The notes beneath the pieces were generated by a model. The model ran no database searches and was not told the origin of the DNA. It was given only the letters and a program-made list of their open reading frames with translations. Both the position numbers and the translations under genes were made by a program. Shown in pieces: positions 25,029-33,753 of a DNA stretch of 64,000 bases; position 1 is the stretch's first letter, and each line of letters opens with the position of its first letter. Where the stretch lies: assembly GCA_014138725.1 (NCBI GenBank), contig JACJID010000004.1, positions 1,116,001 through 1,180,000 on the forward strand. The letters are read 5' to 3'. The DNA comes from Kutzneria viridogrisea (GTDB taxonomy: Bacteria; Actinomycetota; Actinomycetes; Mycobacteriales; Pseudonocardiaceae).

Positions 25029-25751
25029 ATGACCTATGTCACGCTGATTTGCCTCCCGTTCGCCGGTGCGGGCGCGAGCGTGTTCAGCCCGTGGCGCCGC
25101 CGTCGCAAGGAATTCGAAGTGCGCGCGCTGCAACTGCCCGGCCGGGAAAACCTGATCGACGATCAGCCCTGCACCAAGGTCAGCGACGCGGTCGGCGCCC
25201 TCATGCGCGAGGTGTCCGCCAAGGTGGGTGGCGGGGACGTCATTCTCTTCGGGCACAGCCTCGGCGCGATCCTGGCCTTCGAACTCGCCCGCGCGCTCGA
25301 GGCGGAGGGCAGGCTCGCCGTGCGCCACCTGTTCGCCAGCGGCTCGCCCGACCCGTGGTACGTCCGCGAGGAGCGGGCCACCGGGTTGTCCGACGACGAG
25401 TTCATCCACCAGGTCGAGCTGTTCGCCGGTTACGAGCACCCCGCGCTGCGCGACCCGGAACTGCGCGAGCTGATCCTGCCCACCTTGCGCGCCGACGTCG
25501 AGATGCACGAGGCGTACCGCGCGGAACCGGGCGCCAAGATCAACGCGCCGATCACCGCGGTGCTCGGCGAGCAGGACACCCTGGTGCCGGTGCGGCGAGC
25601 GGAAGGCTGGCAGGCCGCCACCGGCGGTGCCTTCCGCACCAGTTGCACCGCCGGTGGGCACATGTACCTCAGCGAGGACCCGGACGCCGTGCTCGACCTC
25701 GTGGCCGCCACGGTGCGCGAGGCAGGCCCCCGGCAGCGCTGGCACGGCTGA
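25029..25751 (+). CDS. Type II thioesterase (editing thioesterase of the NRPS)
   Basis: A 240-residue alpha/beta hydrolase of the GrsT/RifR type. It opens with LICLPFAGAGASVF, typical of type II thioesterases, has the nucleophile motif GHSLG with Ser77, an acid in GEQDTLVP (about Asp183) and a catalytic His in GGHMYLSEDP (about 210). Such enzymes release misprimed or stalled acyl groups from carrier domains; here the clients are the flanking NRPS proteins. It is the first gene of a plus-strand operon divergent from the main NRPS. Its stop overlaps the next start (TGATG), so the two are translationally coupled. Confidence 0.95.
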   Translation: MTYVTLICLPFAGAGASVFSPWRRRRKEFEVRALQLPGRENLIDDQPCTKVSDAVGALMREVSAKVGGGDVILFGHSLGAILAFELARALEAEGRLAVRHLFASGSPDPWYVREERATGLSDDEFIHQVELFAGYEHPALRDPELRELILPTLRADVEMHEAYRAEPGAKINAPITAVLGEQDTLVPVRRAEGWQAATGGAFRTSCTAGGHMYLSEDPDAVLDLVAATVREAGPRQRWHG

Positions 25752-26575
25752 TGCGGCTCCAGCGGAAGGTCGCGGTCGTCACCGGAGCCGCGCGGGGCCT
25801 CGGCAGGGCCTGCGCGGTCGCGTTCGCGGCGCAGGGCGCGGACCTGGTGCTCGCCGACATCGCGGCCGACCTGCCGGGCGTGCCGTACCCGCTCGGCACC
25901 GAAAGCCAGCTCCAGCACACCGCGCGGCTGTGCCGCGAGCAGGGCGCCTCGGTGCTGGTGCGGCGGCTGGACGTCCGCGACGCGGCCGGGGCGGACGCGC
26001 TGGTGGCCAGCACCGTCGACCGGTTCGGGCGGCTGGACGTCCTGGTCAACAACGCCGGTATCGCGGCGCCTTCCGGGGCGGCGGTGCACGAGGTCACCGA
26101 GGCGCAGTGGCAGCTGATGATCGACGTCAACCTGAGCGGGGCCTGGCGGATGATCAGGTCGGTCGGGCCGGTGATGACCGGTCAGCGGGCGGGCAGCATC
26201 ATCAACGTGTCCTCCACCGCGGGCGTGGTCGGCTACCGGAACTTCGCCGGGTACGTCGCGGCCAAGCACGGGCTGATCGGGCTGACCAAGGCCGCTGCGC
26301 TGGACCTCGCGCCGTTGAAGGTCAGGGTGAACGCGCTGTGCCCCGGTTCGGTGCGGGACAGCGAGCAGGTGGAGGGGCGCATGCTGGCCGCCATCGCGAG
26401 CAGCCTCGGTGTGCCGCGAGCCGAGCACGAGCAGGTGTTCGTCCGGGACCAGCCGATGAACTCGCTGGTCGAGCCCGAGGACGTCGCGTCGGCCGCGCTG
26501 TGGCTGGCTTCCGACGAATCGAAGCAGGTGACCGGATCGGTGATCACGGTGGACGGCGGGTTCACCACGCGGTGA
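25751..26575 (+). CDS. Short-chain dehydrogenase/reductase
   Basis: A 274-residue Rossmann-fold SDR. The cofactor loop TGAARGLG is at residues 11-18, NNAGIAAPSG follows, and the catalytic Ser-Tyr-Lys is seen in NVSSTAG and GYVAAKHG (Tyr near 168); the C-terminus ends in the usual TGSVITVDGGFTTR. The start ATG 25751 overlaps the thioesterase stop. Its substrate is unknown. Given its place between the thioesterase and the stand-alone Thr-loading NRPS, it may oxidise or reduce a residue or precursor, such as a hydroxy or keto group on a Thr-derived unit; this is inference. Confidence 0.92.
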   Translation: MRLQRKVAVVTGAARGLGRACAVAFAAQGADLVLADIAADLPGVPYPLGTESQLQHTARLCREQGASVLVRRLDVRDAAGADALVASTVDRFGRLDVLVNNAGIAAPSGAAVHEVTEAQWQLMIDVNLSGAWRMIRSVGPVMTGQRAGSIINVSSTAGVVGYRNFAGYVAAKHGLIGLTKAAALDLAPLKVRVNALCPGSVRDSEQVEGRMLAAIASSLGVPRAEHEQVFVRDQPMNSLVEPEDVASAALWLASDESKQVTGSVITVDGGFTTR

Positions 26576-26603
26576 CCGCGTCCGTCATCGGCAGGGGGGC
26601 ACG

Positions 26604-29534
26604 ATGAACCGGGGCCTTGCGGCGATTGCCGCCAGTGAGCGGCTCGACCACGCACGGCGGTCCTGTGCGACCGGCGACTGCGTGCACGCGATCGCGCGCG
26701 TCCTCGACGGGGGCAGTACGCCAAGCCAGCTGGAAACCGTTCTACAGCAACGGATCGGGCAGTTACCGCTGGGCGGGGACGCGGCGCGGTGCCGGGTGTG
26801 GCTGGAGGAGGTACCCGCGGACCGGTCCAGTGATCGCGCCGCGGCGTGGCGGGCGAGGGAACTCCAGCGGCCCCTACACACCGCCGGTGGCCTGCTGCTG
26901 CGCGCGACCCTCGCGCAGTACCGCGACGGGCGGGAACTGATCCTCGTCGCACACCGGGCGCTGCTCGGCAGGTCCGCGCTTGCGGCACTGGCCGCCGAGT
27001 TGTGCGGCGGACCTCCTGCGGACCTGGCTTGCCAGCGCGCTGCGCAGGACCCGCCGGACAGCCTGGACGAGGCGGTGCGCGCCAGCTTCCACCCGCTGAG
27101 CCTGGACTGGTGCACGCGCCGGACCTCCGGCGGCGAGCAGGTCGGCGTCGAGTTCGAACTCGGCCTCGCACCGGGCGATCAGCGTGCCGTGGCGGGTACC
27201 GTGCTCGCGGCGCTGGCGATCGCACTTGCGCGGTACGAGAACCGCACCGAACTCGTCATCGGCGCGCTCACCTCGGACGGCCTGGCCGCGCCGGAGGGCA
27301 TCGCCCTGGTGCCGATCACCGTGGACGAGGAGTGCGGCGCACGCGAATTCGCCGCCGCGGCGGGCGCCGCACTGACCAGGTTCCGGTGCTGCTGGCACGG
27401 CCGCCAGTTGAGCCAAGATCTCGCTGGTGCGGACGGCGGGTTGGCCACCGTCGCCCTGCACCTGGACACCGCGATCGAGCCAGGCTGGTACGAACCGGGG
27501 CGGCTCGCCGACTTCCCGGTGACGGTGCACGTGACGCGGGACCGCACCCGGCCGGAGCTGTTGCTGGGGGCCATCCGGTGCGCCGGTGAGCGGTTCGACC
27601 CGGGGATGGTGCGGCAGTTCGGCGCGCACGTGGCGGCGGCGTTCGCCGCGCTGGTGTCCGCGCCGGATCAGCCGATCGGCGAGCTGAGCCTGCTCGGCGC
27701 GGACGAGGCGGAAGCCGTGGCACGGCTGGGAGATGGCGGGCCGCTGGCCCCCGCCCGCTGGCCGACCATCCACGAAGCGGTGGCGGCACAGGCCGCGAGT
27801 CGCCCGGACGCGATCGCAGTGTCCTATCAGGACGAAGAACTGAGCTACCGGGAACTGGAGGAGCGCGGCGAGCAGGTCAGCGCCGCGCTGCGCGCCAAGG
27901 GCATCGGTACCGGCGCACGCGTCGGGGTGTGCCTGCCGCGCTCGGCCGAACTGATCGCGGTCCTGCTCGGCATCCTCAAAGCGGGAGCCGCCTACGTCCC
28001 GATGGACCCGGACCACCCGGCCGAACGGCTCCGCTACACCGCGGCCGATGCGGAGCTGTCCGCCGTGGTCGCCGCCGACCTGTTCCCGGCCACCGGGGAC
28101 CTGCCGGTGTTCGGCACGGCGGAGCTGTCCGGTTGCACCGACACCGGATCTCCCGGTGCCACGGGGGACGATCCGGCGTACCTGATCTACACCTCGGGTT
28201 CCACCGGCCGTCCGAAGGGCGTTGTGGTGCCGCACCGCAACGTGGTCAGCCTGGTCGAGGCGACCCGGCGGGACCTCGGGCTCGGACCGGCCGACACGTG
28301 GACGCAGTTCCACTCGGTGGCCTTCGACTTCTCGGTGTGGGAGATCTGGGGCTGCCTGATGACCGGCGGGCGCCTCGTCGTGGTACCGCCGCTGGTGGCC
28401 CGTGCGCCGGAGGAGTTCCTCGGGCTGCTGCGCCGGACCGGGGTGACGGTGCTCAACCAGACACCGACCGCCTTCGGGCAGCTGCTGACCTGCCCGCGAC
28501 TGCTTGGCGAACTGGCCGTGCGGCTGGTGGTGTTCGGCGGCGAGACGCTCAACACGAAGGTGCTGACCACCTGGCTGGACCACCGGCCGGAGCAGGTGTG
28601 CCGACTAGTCAACATGTTCGGCATCACCGAGACCACGGTGCACGTCACGGCCGAGCACCTGGACCGGCGCAGCGCGATCGAGGGGTCCAGGGCCGTGGGC
28701 GGCGCGCTACCCGGCTGGTCTGTCCGAGTACGCGACGCCAGGGGCAGGTTGTTGCCGCCCGGCGTGCGGGGCGAGATCTGGGTGGGCGGCGCGGGGGTGG
28801 CGCTCGGCTACTTCAACCAGCCCGGCCTGACCGAGCAGCGGTTCCACACCGATCCGGTCAGCGGCGCACGCTGGTACCGCAGCGGTGACCTCGGGCGGTT
28901 GCTGCCGGACGGCAGGCTGGAGCACCTCGGGCGGCTCGACGACCAGGTCAGCGTCCGCGGTCACCGGGTGGAGACCGGCGAGATCACCGCGGTGCTGCTG
29001 GAGGATCCGGTGGTGACCGCGGCAGCCGTCACCACCGAGCACGACGTGGACGCGGGCACCCTGCTGCACGCGTTCGTCGTGGCGCCCGAGGGCACCGACC
29101 CGCTAGCGGTGCGGCGCAGGGCCGCACAGCGGCTGCCGCAGTACATGCTGCCCACCACGATCAGCTGCGTCCCGCGACTCCCCTTGACCGCCAACGGAAA
29201 GCTCGACCTCGCGGCGCTGAGCCCCCGGCCGGGACCCGTCCAGGTCGTCCGGCAGGAGCCGCGGCTGGCCGACCCGGTCGAGCGGATCTGCCAGGTGTGG
29301 TCGGAGCTGCTCGGCATGGCGACCGGCCCTTCGGACGACTTCTTCGAACTGGGCGGGAACTCCCTGCTGGCCACGAAGTTGTCGCTGGTGTTGCAGGAGG
29401 CGGGCTTCCCGGCGCTGCCCGTGCGCCAGCTCTACCGCAGGTCAACCCCGCTCGGCGTGGCCGGGTACTACGAGCAGCTCGATCCCGGCCAGTCGGCCGA
29501 TGCGGAGCAGAAAGGCGCGACGGACCAATGTTGA
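26604..29534 (+). CDS. Stand-alone NRPS loading protein, degenerate C - A(Thr) - PCP
   Basis: A 976-residue protein. Residues 1-380 resemble a condensation domain, but the active-site motif HHxxxDG is replaced by HRALLGRSA: the second His and the Asp are lost, so condensation activity is unlikely. The A domain (about 385-885) has [11 protein letters not shown] near 530 and code DFWNVGMVHK, matching Thr, and NGKLDL near 863. A PCP follows (FFELGGNSLLATKL near 918) and the protein ends without E or TE. It probably charges Thr on its own PCP and presents it in trans to tailoring enzymes or to another C domain. ATG 26604 is preceded by AGGGGGG. The last bases overlap the carbamoyltransferase start. 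Confidence 0.93.
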   Translation: MNRGLAAIAASERLDHARRSCATGDCVHAIARVLDGGSTPSQLETVLQQRIGQLPLGGDAARCRVWLEEVPADRSSDRAAAWRARELQRPLHTAGGLLLRATLAQYRDGRELILVAHRALLGRSALAALAAELCGGPPADLACQRAAQDPPDSLDEAVRASFHPLSLDWCTRRTSGGEQVGVEFELGLAPGDQRAVAGTVLAALAIALARYENRTELVIGALTSDGLAAPEGIALVPITVDEECGAREFAAAAGAALTRFRCCWHGRQLSQDLAGADGGLATVALHLDTAIEPGWYEPGRLADFPVTVHVTRDRTRPELLLGAIRCAGERFDPGMVRQFGAHVAAAFAALVSAPDQPIGELSLLGADEAEAVARLGDGGPLAPARWPTIHEAVAAQAASRPDAIAVSYQDEELSYRELEERGEQVSAALRAKGIGTGARVGVCLPRSAELIAVLLGILKAGAAYVPMDPDHPAERLRYTAADAELSAVVAADLFPATGDLPVFGTAELSGCTDTGSPGATGDDPAYLIYTSGSTGRPKGVVVPHRNVVSLVEATRRDLGLGPADTWTQFHSVAFDFSVWEIWGCLMTGGRLVVVPPLVARAPEEFLGLLRRTGVTVLNQTPTAFGQLLTCPRLLGELAVRLVVFGGETLNTKVLTTWLDHRPEQVCRLVNMFGITETTVHVTAEHLDRRSAIEGSRAVGGALPGWSVRVRDARGRLLPPGVRGEIWVGGAGVALGYFNQPGLTEQRFHTDPVSGARWYRSGDLGRLLPDGRLEHLGRLDDQVSVRGHRVETGEITAVLLEDPVVTAAAVTTEHDVDAGTLLHAFVVAPEGTDPLAVRRRAAQRLPQYMLPTTISCVPRLPLTANGKLDLAALSPRPGPVQVVRQEPRLADPVERICQVWSELLGMATGPSDDFFELGGNSLLATKLSLVLQEAGFPALPVRQLYRRSTPLGVAGYYEQLDPGQSADAEQKGATDQC

Positions 29535-31201
29535 TTTGCGGGATCAAGGCATCGCACGACGGCGGGATCGCCGTCATCGAGGACGATCGACTGCTGTTCA
29601 GCACCGAGGTGGAGAAACTCGGCAACGGGCTGCGCTACAGCGCGCTCGGCGACACCGACCGGGTGGCCGAGGTGCTGGCCACCGAGGGCATCGCACTGTC
29701 CGATGTGGACAGGTTCGTGGTCGACGGGTGGTGGACGCAGGGCGCGGGCGGCTCGACGGCGGTCCACCTCACGAGGGAGGGCAAGCCATTCGAACTCCCG
29801 GTGGCGCCCTACCTGGACGGCACCGGCGCGGAGGGGCCGCTGCGGCCACACCCGTTCGAGGCGCACGACTTCGGCGGCAGGACCGCGGGGTACGTGAGCT
29901 ACCACCACGTCAGCAACCACGTGCTCGGGGCGTACTGCTCGAGCCCGTTCGCCGAGCGCGGGCAGGACGCGCTGGTGCTGGTCTGGGACGGCGGCATGGT
30001 GCCCCGCCTCTACCACGCCGGGCACCACACCCGGACGGTGACCGCGATCGCACCGGTGCTGCCCATCACGGGCAACAGCTTCGCCGACTTCAGCGGGCAG
30101 TTCGAGCCGTTCCTGCGCGACACCACTGACATGTCGCCGGACGAGGCCGTGCGGTACCACCTGTCCATCGCGGGCAAGGCCATGGCCTACGCCGCGCTGG
30201 GCAGCGTCGAGGAGTCCGCGTTCGCGGTGTTCGACGAGCTGATCTCCGGTTTCTCCAGCGTCGAGCAGGAGAACGCCCGGGCGCTGGGGCAGCAGGTCGC
30301 GGGGAACCGTGACCAGGTGCTGCCAGGGCTGTCCAACGCCGATCTCATCGCCACCTTCCAGGCCTACCTGGGGCACCGGCTGCTCGACGCGCTGTCCACG
30401 CTGATGCGCCGCAGGTTCCCCGGGCAGCGCCCACCGCTGGCGATGGCGGGCGGCTGCGCGCTGAACATCAAGTGGAACAGCCTGCTGCGCAACAGCGGAC
30501 TGTTCAGCGAGATCTGGGTGCCGCCCTTCCCCAACGACGCGGGCGCGGCGATCGGCACGGCCTGCTGCGAGATGTTCCGCTCCGGCGGCCCTTCCGCGCT
30601 GCGCTGGGATGTCTACAGTGGACCCGAACTGGTTCCCGGTCCGGTTCCGGCGGGATGGCGCGTCCAGCCGTGCGACGAACGGCAGCTCGCCGGACTGCTG
30701 CACACCGAGGGGGAACCGGTCGTGGTGCTGTCCGGCCGGGCCGAGATCGGGCCGCGGGCGCTGGGCAACCGGAGCATCCTCGCACCGGCCACCGATCCGG
30801 GCATGAAGGACCGGCTCAACACCATCAAGGACCGCGCCTCCTACCGGCCGGTCGCGCCGATCTGCCTCACCTCGCGGGCCGCCGAGGTGTTCACCCCGGG
30901 CGGCAGCGATCCCTACATGCTGTTCGAACACCACGTGCGGGCCGAGTGGACCGAGCGGGTGCCCGCCATCCTGCACCTGGACGGGAGCGCACGGTTGCAG
31001 ACCATCGACCCGTCCGCCGCCAGCGCGACCGGCCGGATCCTCCAGGCCTACGCGGAGGTGAGCGGCATCCCCGTGCTGTGCAACACCAGCGCCAACCTCA
31101 ACGGCCGGGGCTTCTTCCCGGACGTGGCCTCCGCGGCGCAGTGGGGCGGCACCCGCTACATCTGGTCGGATGGGCAGCTGTACACCAACCCCGCGGCGTG
31201 A
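29528..31201 (+). CDS. O-carbamoyltransferase, NodU/CmcH family
   Basis: A 557-residue enzyme transferring the carbamoyl group of carbamoyl phosphate, via an adenylate, to a hydroxyl. The N-terminal Kae1-like domain begins MLICGIKASHDGG and holds HHVSNHVLGAYCSSPF and AGGCALNIKWN. The C-terminal YrdC-like domain holds GPRALGNRSIL and FTPGGSDPYMLFEHH. The length is normal for the family. ATG 29528 overlaps the stop of the preceding NRPS gene (ATGTTGA), so it belongs to the same operon. The acceptor could be a Ser or Thr side chain, a Thr-derived unit on the loading protein, or a sugar; the sequence does not decide. Confidence 0.95.
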   Translation: MLICGIKASHDGGIAVIEDDRLLFSTEVEKLGNGLRYSALGDTDRVAEVLATEGIALSDVDRFVVDGWWTQGAGGSTAVHLTREGKPFELPVAPYLDGTGAEGPLRPHPFEAHDFGGRTAGYVSYHHVSNHVLGAYCSSPFAERGQDALVLVWDGGMVPRLYHAGHHTRTVTAIAPVLPITGNSFADFSGQFEPFLRDTTDMSPDEAVRYHLSIAGKAMAYAALGSVEESAFAVFDELISGFSSVEQENARALGQQVAGNRDQVLPGLSNADLIATFQAYLGHRLLDALSTLMRRRFPGQRPPLAMAGGCALNIKWNSLLRNSGLFSEIWVPPFPNDAGAAIGTACCEMFRSGGPSALRWDVYSGPELVPGPVPAGWRVQPCDERQLAGLLHTEGEPVVVLSGRAEIGPRALGNRSILAPATDPGMKDRLNTIKDRASYRPVAPICLTSRAAEVFTPGGSDPYMLFEHHVRAEWTERVPAILHLDGSARLQTIDPSAASATGRILQAYAEVSGIPVLCNTSANLNGRGFFPDVASAAQWGGTRYIWSDGQLYTNPAA

Positions 31202-31217
31202 CGCGGGGGCGGGGCGG

Positions 31218-32711
31218 TCAGAACCGGCCCAGCTGCGGCCACAGCTGGGGCCACGGCAGCCGCGGCTGCGTGCAGCGGTAGACCGGTACGTGGTCGTTGG
31301 TCGACGGCACGCCAGCCGGATTGTCCACAACGGACATAAGCTGGACCTCGCCGAAGTCGTGACGCAGCCGCTGTTCCTCGCCACCGACGTAGATCACCAC
31401 GCCGGTGGACTCGGGAGGCGTGCCGAGATCGGCGTAACCGCGGTGCGGGCTGTAGACCGCGGGCACATCGGTGGCCAGCACGGCCACGGCACTGGCCAGG
31501 AAGTAGGTGTCGCCGATGATGGCCGCGCCGCGCTGCTCCGCGGGCGGCAACGCGTGGTAGGCGGCGGTGACGCGCTGGGCCACTTCCGGCCAGCCGGTGC
31601 TGTAGCGGCCGAAGAAGTCCCAGGCGGGCAACTGGTCGCGCGGCAGCACTGGCAGCTGGGCGACCCCGACGGCCGCGCACAGCACGAGCACCGGCCAGGA
31701 CAGGGTCCACCGCCACCACGCCGAAGGCCTGTGGTGCCGCAGTTCCACCGCGCCCGCCGCCCACAGCAACGGGACCAGGCCGGACACGTAGTAGTAGCGA
31801 CCGCCCGCTGCCATGAAGATCGCCGCGACCAGCAGCGTGGTCCAGGCCAGGAACCGGTACCCGGCCAGCTCCGGCGAGCGCAGCAGCCGCACACAACCGT
31901 AAGCAGCGAGCACACCGCCGAACAGCAAACCGCTGTAGAGCAACACCATCGGCACGAAGGGCAGCCACGGCGGCAGCCCGAACACCGCCTGCCCACCGAG
32001 TTCCTCGGCCATGGACAGCTGGGGCCACCCGTGAGCCGCCTGCCAGCAGACACCCGGCACGGCGGAGATCGCCGCGACACCGGCCCCGGCCAACGCCATC
32101 GGCCTGCGCAGCAGCTCGCGCGGCCCGGCAAGGAGCACCACCACGGCGAAAGCGGCGCAGAAGGCGGCGATCAGCCACTTGTTCTGCACCGCGACCGCGA
32201 CCACCACACCGCAGCCGAGCAGCAGCTGGTCATCCCTGGTGCGCACCCAGCGCGCCAGCAGCCAGCCGAGCAGCGTCCAGCAGAACAGGTCGATGATCAC
32301 GGTGTGCAGGACGTGGCCGAACAGCAGCGTGTTCGCGGAGATCGCGCAAGCCGCCGCGGCCATGACCTGTGCCCTACGGCCACCGCCAAGTTCCATCGTC
32401 GTCGCCGCGGTCAACACCACCAGCGCCCAGGTCAGCAGGGCGGCCGGTACCCGCAGGGCCACCACGGATCCCGGGAACATCGCGTCCACAGCGTTGGCCA
32501 CCAAGGGGGTCAGCGGTCCCTGGTCGGCGTACCCCCATTGCAAGTGCCGCCCGGCCGCCAGGTGGTACAGCTCGTCCCCGAAGTAGCCGTACTGCCCGCT
32601 GACCGCGAGCAGCAGTACCGCGACGACCGACGCCACGGCCACGACCGGCCACCAGGCCAGTGTTGGTCGGACCGATTTCGTTGTCACGCAAGACACTGGT
32701 TCCCCCCACAT
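31218..32711 (-). CDS. GT-C family glycosyltransferase, ArnT/PMT-like integral membrane protein
   Basis: About 497 residues with roughly ten hydrophobic segments. The first periplasmic loop carries YFGDELYHLAAG with adjacent acidic residues, as in polyprenyl-phosphate-sugar dependent GT39/GT83 enzymes, followed by QWGYADQGPLTPL. Related genes in glycopeptide and mannopeptimycin clusters attach mannose from polyprenyl-phosphate mannose outside the membrane. Lying between the carbamoyltransferase (convergent, 16 bp apart) and the exporter, it may glycosylate the exported peptide; this is inference. ATG 32711 has GGAG 5 nt upstream; alternative GTG starts at 32696 and 32687 follow a GGGGGGAA run. 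Confidence 0.85.
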   Translation of the reverse strand: MWGEPVSCVTTKSVRPTLAWWPVVAVASVVAVLLLAVSGQYGYFGDELYHLAAGRHLQWGYADQGPLTPLVANAVDAMFPGSVVALRVPAALLTWALVVLTAATTMELGGGRRAQVMAAAACAISANTLLFGHVLHTVIIDLFCWTLLGWLLARWVRTRDDQLLLGCGVVVAVAVQNKWLIAAFCAAFAVVVLLAGPRELLRRPMALAGAGVAAISAVPGVCWQAAHGWPQLSMAEELGGQAVFGLPPWLPFVPMVLLYSGLLFGGVLAAYGCVRLLRSPELAGYRFLAWTTLLVAAIFMAAGGRYYYVSGLVPLLWAAGAVELRHHRPSAWWRWTLSWPVLVLCAAVGVAQLPVLPRDQLPAWDFFGRYSTGWPEVAQRVTAAYHALPPAEQRGAAIIGDTYFLASAVAVLATDVPAVYSPHRGYADLGTPPESTGVVIYVGGEEQRLRHDFGEVQLMSVVDNPAGVPSTNDHVPVYRCTQPRLPWPQLWPQLGRF

Positions 32712-32784
32712 TGGAACTCCACTCTTCAATCGTTACTGTACAAGGAAAAGTGACAATGTTCGCAGCGAGGAAAGCGAGGACCAG

Positions 32785-33753
32785 GTGGACACCGCGATCG
32801 AAACCGTCGGCTTGGTCAAGCAGTTCGGGGACAAGCGCGCACTGGACGGAGTGGACCTGAAGGTCCCGGCTGGCACCGTGCTGAGCCTGCTCGGCCCCAA
32901 CGGCGCCGGGAAGACCACGGTGGTGCGGATCCTCGCCACGCTGACGCGGCCCGACGGCGGGCGCGCCACGGTCTGCGGCAACGACGTCGTCCGCGAAGCC
33001 GACCTGGTCCGCAGGCTGATCGGGCTGACCGGGCAGTACGCCTCGGTGGACGAGAACATCTCCGGCTGGGAGAACCTGTACCTGGTCGGGCGGCTGACCG
33101 ACCTGCCACGGCGCAGGGCGCGGGCCCGCGCGGACGAACTGCTGGAGCAGTTCGGGTTGACCGCGGCCGCGAAGCAACTGCCCCGCAGCTACTCCGGCGG
33201 CATGCGCCGCAAGCTGGACCTGGCGGCCAGCCTGGTCGGCGAGCCACGCGTGCTCTACCTGGACGAGCCGACCACCGGCTTGGATCCACGTAGCCGCAAC
33301 GCGCTGTGGGCGGCGGTGCGGGCCCGGGTCGCCACCGGCACCACGGTGCTGCTGACCACGCAGTACATGGAGGAAGCCGAGGCACTGGCCGATTCCGTTG
33401 TCGTCATGGACAACGGCCGGGTGATCGAGGCTGGTACCACCGACCAGTTGCGGGCCCGGGTGGGCGGCAAGGTGCTGCACATCCGGCCGACCCGCGCCGC
33501 CGACCTCGCGCAGGTGCTCCGCGCGCTGGCGGGTGCCGGGCTGGCCGGGGCCAGCCTGGACGCCGGGGCGGGCCTGGTGCGCATGCCGATCGCCGGTGAC
33601 GCCGAACTGACCACGGCGGTGGGCGCGCTGGCCAGCTCGGCGCTACCCATCGCCGGGATCGACACCCACGTGCCCAGCCTCGACGAGGTCTTCCTGTCGC
33701 TGACCGGCGCACAACCGGCCGGTTCCGGTGACGCGGCGCAGGTGCGGGCATGA
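32785..33753 (+). CDS. ABC transporter ATP-binding protein, DrrA-type
   Basis: A 322-residue ATPase of the daunorubicin-resistance (DrrA) type. Walker A GPNGAGKTT lies near 35-43, the signature YSGGMRRKLDLA near 135, Walker B VLYLDEPTTGLD near 155, and the H-loop is replaced by Q in LLTTQYMEEAE, as usual in this subfamily. The C-terminal extension (about 230-322) is also typical. The GTG start is preceded by GAGG. The stop overlaps the permease start (ATGA). With the permease it forms an exporter, most likely for the NRPS product and possibly self-resistance. Confidence 0.95.
   Translation: MDTAIETVGLVKQFGDKRALDGVDLKVPAGTVLSLLGPNGAGKTTVVRILATLTRPDGGRATVCGNDVVREADLVRRLIGLTGQYASVDENISGWENLYLVGRLTDLPRRRARARADELLEQFGLTAAAKQLPRSYSGGMRRKLDLAASLVGEPRVLYLDEPTTGLDPRSRNALWAAVRARVATGTTVLLTTQYMEEAEALADSVVVMDNGRVIEAGTTDQLRARVGGKVLHIRPTRAADLAQVLRALAGAGLAGASLDAGAGLVRMPIAGDAELTTAVGALASSALPIAGIDTHVPSLDEVFLSLTGAQPAGSGDAAQVRA

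Noticed and set aside
24983-25750. N-terminal extension of the SDR frame back to 24983
   Set aside because: The extension is the +1 shadow of the thioesterase gene; the SDR begins at ATG 25751, overlapping the thioesterase stop, where the Rossmann motif starts.
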